From positions 30,572,421 to 30,636,420 of the forward strand of contig OW799233.1 of NCBI GenBank assembly GCA_941918925.1: a stretch of 64,000 nt of DNA, given 5' to 3'. This document shows positions 35,546-49,123 of the stretch, piece by piece. Made by a program: the position numbers and the translations under genes. This DNA comes from Phyto melanocephala. Its lineage: Eukaryota; Arthropoda; Insecta; Diptera; Rhinophoridae. Position 1 is the first letter of the stretch. Each line of letters begins with the position of its first letter. The notes beneath the pieces are model-generated. The model did not search any database. It was not told the origin of the DNA and worked only from the letters and a program-made list of their open reading frames with translations.

Positions 35546-36777
35546 ATTGTACAGGCCCAAAAAAGGATTTCCATCACTTAAAATTTTTTTTTTTATTTAG
35601 TAAAAAAGTTATTCAAAAATTATTAATTTTGAGACATAAAACTAAAACAGCTTCTTAAGAGATTTATAAATCAAATTTCCATAGAAAATAAGTTCTATAA
35701 ACTTTTTACAAACATTGAGTAATTTAGATAATATGAATAAAACTGATTGAATTTATTTATGGCTCCTTAATATCAAAAAATGTTTTCTTTGTACCTCATG
35801 CAGCCCATTTTATTCTCTTTCTTTTTTTAATAACGATCTACCGAACTGACCTTACTGGAAACTCTATAATAAATTAATATAGTATTTACTTCATTAAAAA
35901 TAAATTTTGTAATATAATTTCTTTACAATCACTTAATTGATTTTTTATTGGTAAATTTTTCTTCTTTTGTTTAATAAACTTTCTACTTAATTGACTTGTT
36001 TATTTACCACAAAACATGAAATCTTAATCTAAGCCTCAATAAATAAATGAGTATTTATCTACAAAGATGTTATAAATACAACTAAAGTATCATAATATGA
36101 AACTCAAATATTGTGGTCATAGTGTTTTTACAAATAAACTTGTGAATATGATACAATTTTATACCACAATATTTGCTGACTTTATTTTGTGAAATCTTTA
36201 CATTTTACTGCAAATATTTTTCTTTTTCATATCAAGACAAACAAAAATTATTTTTTGTTTCGTTTTTAATAATATTAGGTGTAAAATTTAATTTTTGTAT
36301 TTTGAAGTATTTTAATTTGTTCTTTTTTTAGTAGGTAATAAAACACCTCAGAGCTTATCGTTAGTTTCTTCATTTACTAAATACAGAATAATTATAATTC
36401 TGATTTATTTCACTTGGCCTCATTAACACCCGTTTCTCTGACATTTACTCAATGGGGTAGCCAGACATTTTTTCTGAGGGTGGCAAAAGCTTAGATATTT
36501 TTTTTATTGCTAAATCTTAAACAGAGTTATATTTGTATGCAATTAAAATGCAAATAATACTTATTTTGTAAATGTGTTCGATTTTTTTTATCAATAAAAT
36601 TATTTTATTTTAATCCAGTATTTCGCTCGATATTTCACTTTGGTAGTTTCTTAAGGGAATGTTTTTTATATATAAAAAAATAATTATAATTTATTAATTT
36701 ATAAATTAGTAAATAATTCTACTACTAATAGTATCAGGGTACACTGAACAGATATCACGTATTTGTCGTACATTAAG
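35546..36777. other. AT-rich non-coding stretch
   Basis: No gene seen. The phrase GGTGGCAAAAGCTTAGATATTT at 36479 recurs in similar form at 43586 (GGTGGTAAAAGCTTAGAAATTT), so an old dispersed repeat may be present. Confidence 0.35.
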
Positions 36778-36925
36778 GGCCGTATTCATAAAAAATATTT
36801 AAGGTTTATTAAAGGCTTATTTGACAGATGTTGTAGAGAAATTTGTCAAATAAGCCTTCAGATGTTGTAGAGAAATTTGTCAAATAAGCCTTCAATAAAC
36901 CTAAAATATTTTTTATGAATACGGC
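36778..36925. mobile_element. Palindromic MITE with duplicated loop
   Basis: Same family as 27886-28000 (GGCCGTATTCATAAAAAATA at the ends), but the central segment (AGATGTTGTAGAGAAATTTG and following TCAAATAAGCCTTC) is present twice in tandem. Confidence 0.75.
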
Positions 36926-37267
36926 AATAAATTTTTTTTAAATAAAATAAAAAACCAAAAAGAAAATATTTTAAATAAATGAATCTAACAACAAAATTAA
37001 ATGTGACAAAAAATCAAAATGAGAAAAAGTAAACGCAAACAAGAGTGAAAGATGAAATTGATTAATTGGATATATCTGCAGCAATAATAACTGCTTAAGT
37101 CGATATATGCCAAGATTAAGAAAACAACACCATGGCAATTCCTCGGTTTAAAGCTGCCCACAGGCAAATTTTTAATAATTTTGTACAACTTTTTAAGAAA
37201 TTAAGGCGTAAAAACTGTTCGCCTATATTTTTAAACAATATCATTTGGAATAGGCAATAAATTCTTA

Positions 37268-37725
37268 AAAGGGTATATATAGGTTTGTCATTCCGTGTGA
37301 AATTTCTACAATTTTCATTTCGGACCCCATAAAGTATATATTTTCTGAAAGCTTATGAATAGGGGAGTCGATTAAGCTATGTGGTGAGGTATTAATATAT
37401 CAGAAATATTCGGGAGTAGATCGGTATTGAAAATCAGAAACAGCGGTACATAAACAACTGAGATATGAGCAAAAACCCACGACCACCTCGATTTTTTTTT
37501 CACAAAAACAACATTACAACTACAACATACATACATACATACATACATACATACATACATACATACATACATACATACAAACGTGTATACTGGGTAGAAT
37601 AAACGTGGCATCGAATACCAGCTGAGCCAAAAATTTTTTGTTTTTTTTTTATATTTTTTTTTAATTTTTTTTTAATTTTTTTTTTATTTTTTATTTTATA
37701 TATTATTTATATTATTTATATTAAT
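37268..37725 (+). mobile_element. Degenerate family II element with CATA microsatellite
   Basis: It starts AAGGGTATATATAGGTTTGT and has the core CCCATAAAGTATATATTTTC. The GTCY tract is deleted. A CATA run of about 13 units lies at 37526-37579. It continues into T-rich sequence without a recognisable 3' hairpin. Confidence 0.7.
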
Positions 37726-40389
37726 TCTATTGATAAAAGAATATCAATTGTGTTTTGCATGCTAATACAGCCAATAACTATCACTTGTTATACTTACTGG
37801 GCTTTAATTTATTTTAAAGAATTTATGTCCCTAAAATGAAAGTTTATAGAGTGTAGTTCACCCTATAGTCGCTATACTAAAATATAATATAAAGCTTACT
37901 CTGAAAACTTAAACTGAGCCAATTTCGGTTAATGCAATCTTTTGATTTACCAATAATGTTACCAAATACTAATTTGTTTAATAGGGTATAATAAAAGAGA
38001 ATATTGCCCTGCAAATTTAAACAATTTGAAAACATATTTTTCAATGACTTCTATCTTTAATCTAAACAAATTAAAGCCTTAGGCAAATATGTTAGGATTT
38101 TCCTAAAAAAAAAGACCAAAAGAAACAATTAAGTAAAATATTTCAGTTTTGGTTGACCAGAAAAAAGATATTTATTTTCCCTTAAGTCAAATAAATTATT
38201 TGCTTATGAGGTATAAAAATAAAAACAAGGAAAATATTTAAGATATTTTTAAGCAAATCAGCAGAAAGAAAATTATACAATAAACAAAATCATACCACTA
38301 GAAAGTTTAAGTAAAGAAACAAATAAATAAAAATTGTTTTTAATAAATTAACAAAATGTGGTAAAAATACTGTGGAGAAAGAAATATTCAGAGTTGAAAA
38401 AACGTTTTAGCAAGGAAAACCTTAGAATAATACTATGTAAAACAAAAAACAAAAATCAATTATACTTCAATTTAGAGTAGGAGTATGAACGATACATAAA
38501 TAAGCCACTTTATGTGGTAAATGTTATTACCTGTTCTGCGAAAAAAAGGCTAATACTTTTGTAACTCAACAAATTAGTGCACTTTAAACATTCCACTAAC
38601 TAACTAATTTAACTGGACGATGCAAACAATATGTCCAAAATGAATTTTTGGTTAATTACTGACTTCATTATCTGGTATAAAAGAAAAGTTCAATTTAAAT
38701 AATGAAAATCAATTATTTATTTAATTTTATTGCTTAAATTTAATGTAAATTAATATTTAAGTGGTCCATATAAAGTAATACTTTTACTGGTGTTTAAGGT
38801 CCTTGTAAATGTTAAACTTTTTTGATATTCCAACTTGAGCATAATTTGTAATGCTTTAATGCCATAGTATAAGTAATTTGTTGTATTCTGTTGTGTAAAT
38901 TTATTATAAATATTGTATTAAAGTTTTTTTTTTTTTTGTGTAGCCTCAATAAAAACATGAATTCCATATAAAACTCTAACTGCTTTTGCATATTTTAAAT
39001 TTATTTGCTTTTTATGTTTCTTTTTTTTATGTTTTTAAAGTTTGTGTAACCTTAAAGCAACAACAATGATTTAGATTATAAAAGTATGTAATGTAATACA
39101 TAAAACGGAGGCGAATTTTAAGTATTCCTCACAAAGAAGAGAAAGGAGTTCTACATTAATATAACTAAAGTGAAAAAATGAATTATGGCATCAGAACAGC
39201 TGTTTTTTTGTCTACAGGAAAAGCTATAAAAAACTTTAAAAATATCCAAAAAATATATAAAGTTACACACACAAAGACAGGTAATACATTTCTAAATAAC
39301 ATTTCGCATTCATTATTAGAACAATCTTAAAGCACTGCAGTAGTAAAATTCATTAAAACATTTATAATAGATAGAAGGAAAAAATGTCCTTGTAAGTTAT
39401 AAATGAATTTTCATAAGGAAAAAAACAAACATTACAAATTGAAACCCAAAATATAATAACACTTAAAATTCATACATCATTATTTTTAAAAGAAGTTAAT
39501 AATACACACAGAAGAGGGTATTTAAATAACTTAACAAACCACATACGTATATTTCCATCGAACCCACTAAACTTACTGCATTTTGTCAAAACTTTTACCG
39601 AAAAAAAATTGAGTCAAAACAAACAAAAATGAAATCTAAAAACGAATCATGAGTTGTAATATTCTTTACCACAAATTCGGTTAAACGCAAAGCTGACAGT
39701 AATAAAAACATTTCTATACCAGTGTTCTGTATAGAGTAAAATTAGTTTTGCAAAAATGCAAGTGTAATATGTAACAAAAAAAAAAAAACAAATACGTGAG
39801 AGCGCTACATTCCGGTTAGTCGATTTATTTATATCCGCTTTTTGTATAAAATAAAAGTAGAAGAAATTCTATGACTCAAATATTTTCTAATTACTTTTCA
39901 GTTTTACTGGCGTCACGTTAATGGATTACAAAACTTAAAATTCTCTTTCGTTAACTCGTAGTTTTTCACAACTTGAACGAAAATACATTTCTAAATATTT
40001 GATAGATAGTCATGGAGGATCAGGCAGTAGTGTGTTGGTCCTCTAATTGGGAGGTTGGCTATTTTTATTACCGCTAGAGACGCAGATCTGTTACTCCAAT
40101 AATTTAATGGAAAAATTAATTTTTTTATTGCATTGTTATTATAGAAAGGAAACAAATATACAAAACAATGTATTTTATATCTTGAAGTAATGCTTCTGAA
40201 AGCTCAATTTGGTTAATATTCTTATTAGAAAGCAGAATATAAGAAACTAATATAAGTTGATTTAGAGTCACGGTTCAAAGATAACAATATAACTCACAAT
40301 GCCACATCTTAAAGAGATCTAAGAAAATGGGAACTTTAAATCTTTCTTGACTACATTTTGTTTAACACACTTAGGGCGATTATAACAAC
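37726..40389. other. Long AT-rich stretch, nothing recognised
   Basis: No supported gene, transposon or RNA. T- and A-homopolymer runs (for example 38925-38938 and 39776-39789) are the only conspicuous features. Confidence 0.4.
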
Positions 40390-40935
40390 TTGCCGACAAA
40401 GTTTGGTTGGTTGGTTATCGTGGTAGTTCGCTGCACGCCAACAGTCAAGTAGAGTCTATATGACTCCGTTTTGACAGGACCACATCACTCGTCAGCTCTT
40501 AATGTATCCCAGAATAAATCCAAGAGTAAGGATACTAGATCCACCCCGTGGCCGTGAGGTACCTCAGTAAATAATTCAGTCCAACTTCAGATATCGCAGA
40601 GAGGCCATTCAGTATATGTTCGCCCAGAAATCTGTGTCTTTTAGCCGCCAGTGCAGGACATTCGCAGAAAAGGTGGAAAACCGATTCCTCCTTCTCTCTA
40701 TCCAGACAGCTGCGACAATGGTCGTTCGATGGAAGTCCGAGTCGACTTGCATGTTTGCCTAACATCCAGTGACAAGTCAATACCGCCAGCAACCTCGATA
40801 TGTTCCTCCGACTTCGCCTGGTAAGTTGCAATGTACGTCGTGCATCAAAAGAGGGCCACGTAAGCCATGCCACCTTACACGTGCTCAGCCCACGCCACCT
40901 GTCATTAGCCTTTAGTAGTCCCTAACGGGATTGCA
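40390..40935 (-). pseudogene. 5'-truncated non-LTR retrotransposon C terminus
   Basis: A minus-strand frame (ending at 40535) reads RWRGLSTCKVAWLTWPSFDA, then HASRLGL, and CRSCLDREKEESVFHLFCEC. This corresponds to the region after RNase H in I/R1/Jockey-group LINE ORF2: a short conserved segment and a CxxC...HxxxxC zinc-binding motif (C-x2-C-x11-H-x3-C here). About 112 codons are open. Upstream of about 40930 the similarity ends abruptly, as expected for 5' truncation. The 3' tail without poly(A) is not clearly bounded. Confidence 0.8.
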
Positions 40936-41264
40936 ACTGGTAGTTAAAATAGTTTAGTTGTCAAACTGTAAGAATTGAAAATTAATTTTAGAATTTTTTA
41001 GAAAAAAATTCTGCAATGTATCCAGGAATCTTTTGAAACAACAAAAACAAAGACTCTCCTGCAGAGTTGATTTAGTTCTTATCAGATAACAAAAACGTTT
41101 GTTGAAGGCATATTTTTCAAAATCTGTACTTGCTTTTTTCATGAGCAGCTTTAAACTTTAATACATTTCTTCGCCTTTTTTACTTTTACCTTTTAACAGG
41201 TATATGCAACGGCGAATTGATACAACAAATCAACATATCTCAATTACTATAAATTGGAAAGTAT

Positions 41265-41965
41265 AATTAACAAGATTCACAACATTGCTCATACCGGTAT
41301 TAAAGCCACTTTTAATTCTTTTCGAAAATGATTAGTTTGGCTTCAAATGCGAAAAAGATAACCAAGCACATATCATCACCTTTAAAAAAATATTTTTTGC
41401 CTTATTAACGTTTTAAACATTTTAACATTGATATCATGTCGCCTCTTTTATCATCTAAATGACATCGTTATTAACTCGGAAACAATTTTCCGGGCTCCAA
41501 TTAGGAAATGGCTATCTCGACTTGGAATTCCACGTAAAATTTCTACCGATCAAGATTTTCAATTTATGTCAACACTTTTTTAAGAATTATCAAGACTTCT
41601 AGGCATTCATTAATTACAAACAACCGCATATTATCCTCAGGCATATAAAATTGTTGAACGATGACATAGAACTCTAAAAAATTCCTTAATGTATTATAAT
41701 ATAACAAATTAGACTACTATACTTCTATTGGTTCTCTTGGAATTGCGAACAACATTTAAACCTGATTTATGTGCATCACCAGCTGAAGTGGTATACTGTA
41801 CTATTTTAAAATTGCCAGAAGCATTTTTTATAGATATCGAATTTACACCACACATTTTTTCAAAACTCTTTCAATTGACATGAGTAATTTTCGTCCTGTA
41901 GAAACCTTTTCTTACTCAACCTTACGATGGACCCTTTTTGGTTTTGAAACGAAATAATAAACATA
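41265..41965 (+). pseudogene. Ty3/gypsy integrase remnant
   Basis: The + strand, with stops and small shifts, encodes blocks resembling the integrase zinc finger (HNIAHTGIKAT), the catalytic core (STDQDFQF, then TTAYYPQAYKIVER), a CASPAEVVYCT block and a C-terminal YDGPF-like end (at about 41922). Order and spacing match the integrase of Ty3/gypsy-type LTR elements. Protease, reverse transcriptase and LTRs are not found next to it. Multiple internal stops make it non-functional. Confidence 0.75.
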
Positions 41966-43689
41966 AACTATTAAGTAAACATTAATTCAAAAATTTAGAT
42001 ACACCTACATATATGAAAAGACCATTCAAAACCAACGTTTTCTCCAATCTCATCTCAAATCTAGCTACGAGAATACACTTTCTTATCTGGAAGGGAATAA
42101 TATGTGGTTACAATTCGTTTAGACATACATAGATATTAAATTAAATCTAAATAGTTTGTTATTTTATTATGAATTTAAAATATAAAAAAAAACCTCATTA
42201 ATAGTTACAATTTTTCAAAATCAACACGTATTTCAATTACTATCACCATCTTAACTGCACTTTTATTTCATTACCTTTATATTAAACTGGTACATTAAAC
42301 ATTGATTTTCTTAATGAAATTATTTTACACAGCTGCCTTAATACAGAATATTAAGTATTGACACAGCTTTCGCTTCTTTTTCAATTTAATACAATTTTAC
42401 TTTATTATTTTTTGTTTTCAATTAAAACCGGCAAATTGAGAGCGTAAGTTGGAGAACAGTTTACGCAAACAAACTCTTAACGATATTCTGATGATGTTTT
42501 CATTTGTTAAAAACAATATAAGCCCTGTTATTAGCAGAACCAGAATGCATTATTAATGTACATTGTAAACATTCATGTAAATGGCAGTTTAATACTTAAA
42601 CTGCGGTTATTTCTTAATGGCTGTTTCTATACAGCAACGATGGTGAGGATAAAGTTTTTCTACTTTTCTTAAATGAATCAAACGATGCTGCTCGAACGCC
42701 GCATGAAGTTTCTCTTACCTCTATTGATCGTCATTATTGAATAAGCTAATTAAGGTAAAACAATACCAAGTGTATTACAAGTTTTTTTTTATTTACAAGA
42801 ACTGTGTCGTAGTGGCAAAGGGTAAAAGGGATTACTGCAAGGATTTGTAAAGTTTTTTTATCCAGGAATTTTTTAATTTGTAATTGAATGGTATGTAAAA
42901 GTAAAACGACCAGGGTGAGAAAGGGATTATTCTTAAATAGTATACTTGAGGCCTTCTTTAATTAATGACTTAACAATTACTTGGAAATTCAATTATAATA
43001 AAAGCAATTTATTTTTAGCTGCATGAAAATGTTTAAAATCAAAATATTTATTCGTTTTGCCTGCATGGTTAAAGAGGAGAAACCTTATAAGTTCAATGAA
43101 ATAAGTATAAGTTGAATGAAATATTTTCATACAGAATTCTACAATGTTTAGAAATGTATGTGTGTATGTAAATTTTTGGTGACATATAACGTTAACATAT
43201 TAAAATATATTAATAAGACTTATAAACAAAATGGCGCAAACGTTTCTACTAAGACTTATAAACAAAATGGCTACTCGATTATCTGGGATTGTATTTATTT
43301 TTTTGTAAAAAAAACTTTGTTTTTGTTTTTCGTTTGCATTTCTTATGTTTGAAATTTTATTTTTTTATTGACATGTTTTTTTTTTATATGTTATCTTCAC
43401 AAGTGCCATTCGCAAACTATAGTTCCAAAGAAAAACTAACAAAACGGTTTAAATTTATCTGAGATATAAGCACAAAAATGCAACTTCTTCGGTATTTGCA
43501 AACGAAAATCGATTTATTTCAGCTTCCACTACAAAATCCTAAAATATTGTTATCAAATAAAAAGGCATAAGTGATGAGTCATTTTGGGTGGTAAAAGCTT
43601 AGAAATTTTTTCTAGCAGCAAAATCTTAATCTGAGTTAATTTTGTGTGTTTATTAAAATTAAATAGTTAATTTGTCCAAGATTTAGGTG
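41966..43689. other. AT-rich stretch with a short tandem duplication
   Basis: No gene seen. AAGACTTATAAACAAAATGG occurs twice in tandem at about 43217 and 43253. Confidence 0.4.
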
Positions 43690-43739
43690 ACTAAAACATT
43701 TCCCAAAAAACATTTTCCCAAAAATTATGTAGTTACGCC

Positions 43740-44174
43740 AATGGATAGGCTGCAGCAAATGTCATACGAATTAAGATTCCGAGATGGCGTCGGAGAGGAA
43801 ACTGATCACTACATTAAAATGAATGTAGGATTAGCTACGATATATAAGAGGTGTATATCTATCTCACCGGGTACGTGAACAAGCAAAACTATCACTTCTG
43901 GTACACTGAAAATTCACGAGTATTGCGCAAGGAGCCATTATACCCGCTGTAACTGACTTAATGGTACGCTGTTGACGCTGGAGGAGTCATTGGGTCATTT
44001 TTTTTTTTCGAGAACGCTGCAATCAATTGTGACGGCACCCATTTGGCCGATATCATCTTCTCGACTTGATCAATAAAATTCAAAAGGTTTGAAAAAACAT
44101 AATCAAAGTTTTTCATTTCGAAATAAAATGAGATCCAAACAACATCGGATGACTTTATTTGGCCCACATTGTAT
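43740..44174 (+). pseudogene. Mariner remnant related to 51659-52446
   Basis: Matches the element at 51.7-52.4 kb over TCACCGGGTACGTGAACAAG, ACGAGTATTGCGCAAGGAGC and GAGGAGTCAT. It ends at the shared 3' terminal region CATCGGATGACTTTATTTGG and CCCACATTG followed by TA. Much of the coding part is deleted, and no left end is seen. Confidence 0.65.
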
Positions 44175-45169
44175 TACATTGTTATAAAGGCTCGTGACCA
44201 ACATCATTATTTTAAAATACAAAATAGTAAATTGCTTTTAATGACTTTCGTATATAACCGCATAATGTATACGGTTGCAATGTGTACAATATTATAATAA
44301 TAATGTTTTTTATTATCGAATTTGTGTAAAACTAACCAGTTGTAATTAAGGTTAATGGGTAACTATATTTTTTTTTTAAATAACATTTGTAAACAAGCAA
44401 ATAAACGGCATGTTTTTTACATCTGACTTGTCAAGTTCTCCACTGCTACTGCGAACATGTCATGTATTACTTTAAAACATTTCTCTGTAAAAAAAGCGTG
44501 TTAAGACTTCTGACAAAATTTCAATTAGAGCGGGCCGTTTCGCAGAGGGTTGAAATTTACCAAAAGTGAGGATAAATTCAATAGCTGAACTTTATCCTAC
44601 ACATTCGTGTGTGGTACAGGGTGAAAGGTAATTAAATTCTACATCACAATTTGCCAAAAACTTTTGTTTTGAGTAAATTACTCTATCGACTGTGAGCTAT
44701 TAATGTCAAATAATTATTCAAAATTTTTCGCGCCATGCCTAAAACTGAAAATTGAGAAATTTTGGGTGCTGATAATTCTTATTAAGCGTTCTAAAAGTAA
44801 TTTCATTAAAATGGAACCATCAACTTTAGGTATTTGGCTACATAATTGCATCAATGTTTTTTAGATAAATGTTTTGCAAATATTTTTAATATTTTTTTAA
44901 AAAGTGCTCCATATTTGGGGTATTTTCGATATATACACAAAGTTTCAACAAATTTCTTGTTGTGATCCAGCAAATTTTATTAAGTAATATTTTAATATTG
45001 TATTTTAACTTCTTTATTCCACACCAAACTTTTGCAGAGGCACCGCGTTTTTTTACTTATTAAAATTTTTGTGAAAGAATTCCAGTTGCTAAATACTTAA
45101 CCTTAAAAAACAAACAACAAATCAATTTGTTTGTTTTTAACTCTCTTTTGTCTTAACGGGTTAAACATT
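44175..45169. other. Stretch with a MITE fragment
   Basis: At 44406-44500 the phrase GGCATGTTTTTTACATCTGA and a CTTGTCAA..TTCTCCACTGCTA stretch matches one end of the MITE at 54048-54358. No genes recognised elsewhere. Confidence 0.45.
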
Positions 45170-47334
45170 TTTTTATACCCGCCACCAAAAAAATGGTGGG
45201 GGTATATTCATTTTGTCATTCCGTTTGTAACACATCGAAATATCCATTTTAGACCCCATAAAGTATATATATTCTGAATCAGGGTTTGATTTGATTACGA
45301 TCTAGCTATGTCCGTCCGTCTGTCCGTCTGTCCGTCTGTCCGTCTGTTTAAAGCACGATAGAGGTCGCACCGAAAAAGCTAGGAGGCTCAAATTTTGCCA
45401 GAATCTTTCTTATAGACAAGGTTTGTTTGGTATTGAAAATGGGCTATATCGGAATATTAAGAAGTGAGTTATAGCTCGGAATGCAAGAGTAGGTCGAAAA
45501 AACCGTGTCCTACGAACATCGAATAAAATGGTATTGTGTCCAAACGGATTAACGTACAGTCATGAAACTTCGAATATATATTTCTCGAGTCAAAACAATA
45601 TTTCTCACCAAAAATTACCTAAATCTAATCATTAGGAAAGGAGTTATCGATCAAAATGTACGAAAATTTATACCGCACAGTGTATTTTTCGGTATATTTA
45701 AAAACAAAAACGTCATAAAAGCAACAAAATTGGATGTACGACTCTGAAATTTTGCACACTTTGCTTTTTGGTGAAACGCTTTTTTGTAACGGAAAATCAA
45801 TGTGCCACGCCCACTTTTACGCCCACCTCCCATATAACGTTTTACCTAAAATTCATATAATTTCTCTATTAATATAGATTTTGGAATAATAAAGGACTAT
45901 ATTGAAAAACCTTAGTTGTAGTTATTAGCAAAAATAACTTTGACACGCCTACTACAACGCCCACTTTTCACGATATCTACCGTTAATGAAATTTAAAAGC
46001 TCATAAAACCGCCAAAATTAGAGGTATGATGATCAAATTTGCTACGTAAATCCAGAAAATTAAGGTGCCACGAACACTTTTACGCCCATAACATATAACG
46101 TTTTACCTAAAATTCATATAATTTCTCTACTAGTAAAGATTTTGGAATAATAAAGGGCTATATTGAAACACCTAAGTTGTACTCATTCGCAAAAACAACT
46201 TTGACACGCCTACTATAACGCCCATTTTTCACGTTATCTACACTTAATGAAATTTAAAAGCTCATAAAACCGCCAAAATTAGAGGTATGATGATCAAATT
46301 TGCTACATATATCCTTCTAATCAATGTATTTTTTTTTGTGTCAAAAAGTTTAAGTGACGCGCCCACTTTAACGCCTACCTCCCATATAACTGTTTATCTT
46401 AAATTCATGTAATTTCTCTATTGGCAAAGTTTTTGGGAAAATAAAGGACTATTGTGAAATATCTAAGTTGTATTTATTAGCAGAAACTTTATTGACACGC
46501 CTACTTTAACGCCCACTTTCATTGAAAGACTACATTTACAAAAGCACTTTAGTAGCATATCGAAGTTATAAAGGGTGGTTAAATTTTAAGGACCGATGTT
46601 GAATTTAAATAAAACACAAATTATTTAGGAAATTATTATTATTTCTTTTTGTAATGATAATATTTGTACGGTTAAATTATGTATTTAACAAAATATCGGC
46701 CAAATGCCCCCGCCCCCATCCTTGGCGCCACTCCTCTATCTGATGGTCCAAATTTTCAATGACAATGTTGATGCTCAATTGTTGGGCACGATGATGAGTC
46801 GAGGTTGACTGCTCTTTTGCCACACTATCGCAAAAAACAGCAATGGTTCCCATTCAACGAACTAAGAAGGCATTCACTGATTTTCAAACATTTTATACTG
46901 ACCTGTTTTGCAGAAATTTAAATATTTTTTACAATTTTCCCGATTGTGGATGAATTTGAATGATTATGTTGATCAAAAGAATTACGAAGTGCACAAAATG
47001 CATTTTGAACTGAACGGCCCATTTTCATAAAAAACCTAAATAACTTTAAAGCGTTGCTCATTTGCGTATCTTTCCACGGATCAAATTGAGTAAGTTTGAG
47101 ATTGAGAAATGTCAAATGAAATGCAGAAAACTAATTTAAAGACTGGCTGTAGTTCACCTTCAACATGGGCCCTTAAAATTTAACCACCCTCTACAAAGAA
47201 AGTGATACATATTTTATTATAAAAAGATTATTCCATAATGAGTAACAAAATAATAAATATTGTGCTTTAAATGAACACAAAATTGGTGGTGGGTATAAAA
47301 GATTCGGCACAGCCGAATATAGTGCTCTTACTTG
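45170..47334 (+). mobile_element. Family I element, long copy with nested mariner
   Basis: 5' TTTTATACCCGCCACC, core TATATATTCTGAATCAGGGT, GTCY tract (45312-45347), then at least three tandem units of about 240 bp (starting near 45800, 46080 and 46360). Then comes the mariner at 46571-47191, the subterminal repeat GGTGGTGGGTATA, the hairpin ATTCGGCACAGCCGAAT and CTTACTTG. It interrupts a sequence that reads CTTAACGGGTTAAACATTTT just upstream. A related CTTAACGGGTTAA lies at 47629. Confidence 0.85.
46571..47191 (-). mobile_element. Deleted mariner in family I element
   Basis: Flanked by TATA and TA. The minus strand encodes an N-terminal helix-turn-helix (GRSVQNAFCALRNSFDQHN, then TIGKIVKNI), followed after a frame change by VAKEQSTST-like and C-terminal GHLADI-like sequence. 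The catalytic DDE region is absent. Confidence 0.8.
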
Positions 47335-47829
47335 TTTTAATTTTTTTTTTCAAAAATGCTGTGTTTTTATGTATTTATGATAATTCTGTAATGTAGCTTT
47401 TTCGAAAAAATTAGTACATTTATAACCTTTTGTAAAAAACAAAAGTTGGATTTTAGATAAGATTTATAGTAATACAAATACAAATTATATATCTGTTATT
47501 TTAATTTTTTAATAAAACATTGAGTATGCTTTAATTCTCAGTTTTACTCATTAATTTATCGCTTTTTATTCCAAAGTTACAGCATAAATTGTGAACTAAG
47601 GTCTTTTTTTCCAAAAAACAAAATTGCGCTTAACGGGTTAAAAAAAATTTTTTTTAACTTTTTTTTCTAAAATACTGTGTTTTTATGTGCTTATAATAAC
47701 CCATCAATAAAAAAATATAATATTTAAAAACTACGGCGTCTATGAATAAATCGCCACTTTGGGTACTATCGAACCCACTGTGCGTTGGCAGAAATATTTG
47801 CTGCCGCAAAGAAGTCAGCGACAGTTGCC
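47335..47829. other. Imperfect tandem repeat, non-coding
   Basis: ATGCTGTGTTTTTATGTATT at 47356 recurs as ATACTGTGTTTTTATGTGCT at about 47670, suggesting a duplication of roughly 310 bp. No gene recognised. Confidence 0.4.
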
Positions 47830-47935
47830 TGGAAAAGTACACTTTTGACAGGCATGTAGATTTACATATGCCTCACAAATTTTAAAGTCAGATAACAAAA
47901 ACATGCCGTGTATTATAGCCTTAAGCGAAAGTCAT
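47830..47935. mobile_element. MITE end fragment
   Basis: TTTGACAGGCATGTAGATTT and the end AACATGCCGTGTATTATAGCC match the terminal part of the MITE at 54048-54358. Confidence 0.5.
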
Positions 47936-49115
47936 AAACTTTTATCCGGTAAAATATTAACTGGTTTATGTATATCTCAAATATAGATTGCTAACTTACT
48001 AAATGAGAAAAAATTTTATTAGGAATTATATTGGGAGTTATAGAATTTAAAACAGAATATCTACTCTGTAAATTGACTCGAAATACATTATATTGTCGAA
48101 CTACAATGTATTAAACATATAGATCGCAAAAATTTTAATTGCAGATCGAGTTTTGGAGTAACTCTTCCAGCAGCTTCATTAGTGCGTACTGCTTTAGCAA
48201 CACCTAGTGGACACTACCCAGCAAAAATATTTCACACAAGTTCAATGTGAATAACATTTTTCATGACATCTAGTTCAGAATTGCAAAAGGAGGAATAACG
48301 AAAGCCTTCTCCAAATACAAAGTAGTTAGCCTTTAGTGATTTGCATCAAAATGTATGCAAATTGCATTAAAAAAATCTGTAAACAGACATTATTAACTCA
48401 TAAAACATGGGTTATTTTTCATCTGTTGTGCATGAGTTTCAATTCCAATAAATAATTGAGTAAAATTAAATAATATATTCATAACAACACATGCTCTCCA
48501 ATGACACTTTAAAGTAAAAATCATGCTTGTTTTACGCTAACTGAACCCCTTCATAATGGGTTGAACTCATGCATTTGCTATTTCTTTTGCATGTCTTTTT
48601 TTGCTGGGTTTGTTTATAATACTTCTTTACATATGTTCCTTAGACCAGACGCTTTATTTATTTCACAAAATGAATGAATGCATTATGCAAGATAAGGGCT
48701 CTTGTATTAAGGTATGTCTTTTTATGTTTTTTTAATATTTTTAATTTGATCAATTTATGGTTTATTTTTATACGTTCTACTAATTGGTATTGGTTAATTT
48801 CTTTAAACAATCATAATCATTTGTAAGTAATCAAAAAATATAAATTCATAATAATCCTTCTGTCTGATGTCTTTTAAATATCTCATTTTATAAATTGTTT
48901 TCTTGCTGGTATAAATATTTTATGATTGGCACTTGACACAATCCTTTTCAACTCAATATTTTAAACTCATGGATTATTAACCAAAACAACCAGCTGTACT
49001 ACTCAATTGATGTGAACTTTAAAATTTTTGTGCAAATACTAACTTAGAAATTCCAGTCAGGTAATATAAAAGTTATGAAGTGGAAAAATTTAACAAGAAA
49101 ATTATTACACACACC
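47936..49115. other. Unassigned stretch
   Basis: No confirmed gene. After a TTTTAATTGCAG at 48143 there is a GC-richer open segment of about 35 codons (LPAASLVRTALATPSGHYP), but no partner exon was found. Confidence 0.3.
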
Positions 49116-49123
49116 TACATTAC

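Noticed and set aside
41265..41965. Functional retroviral-type integrase
   Set aside because: Several internal stops and shifts, and no flanking pol, LTR or envelope; it is a dead fragment.
48143..48270. Possible exon after TTTTAATTGCAG
   Set aside because: Only about 35 open codons, with no downstream donor or partner exon.
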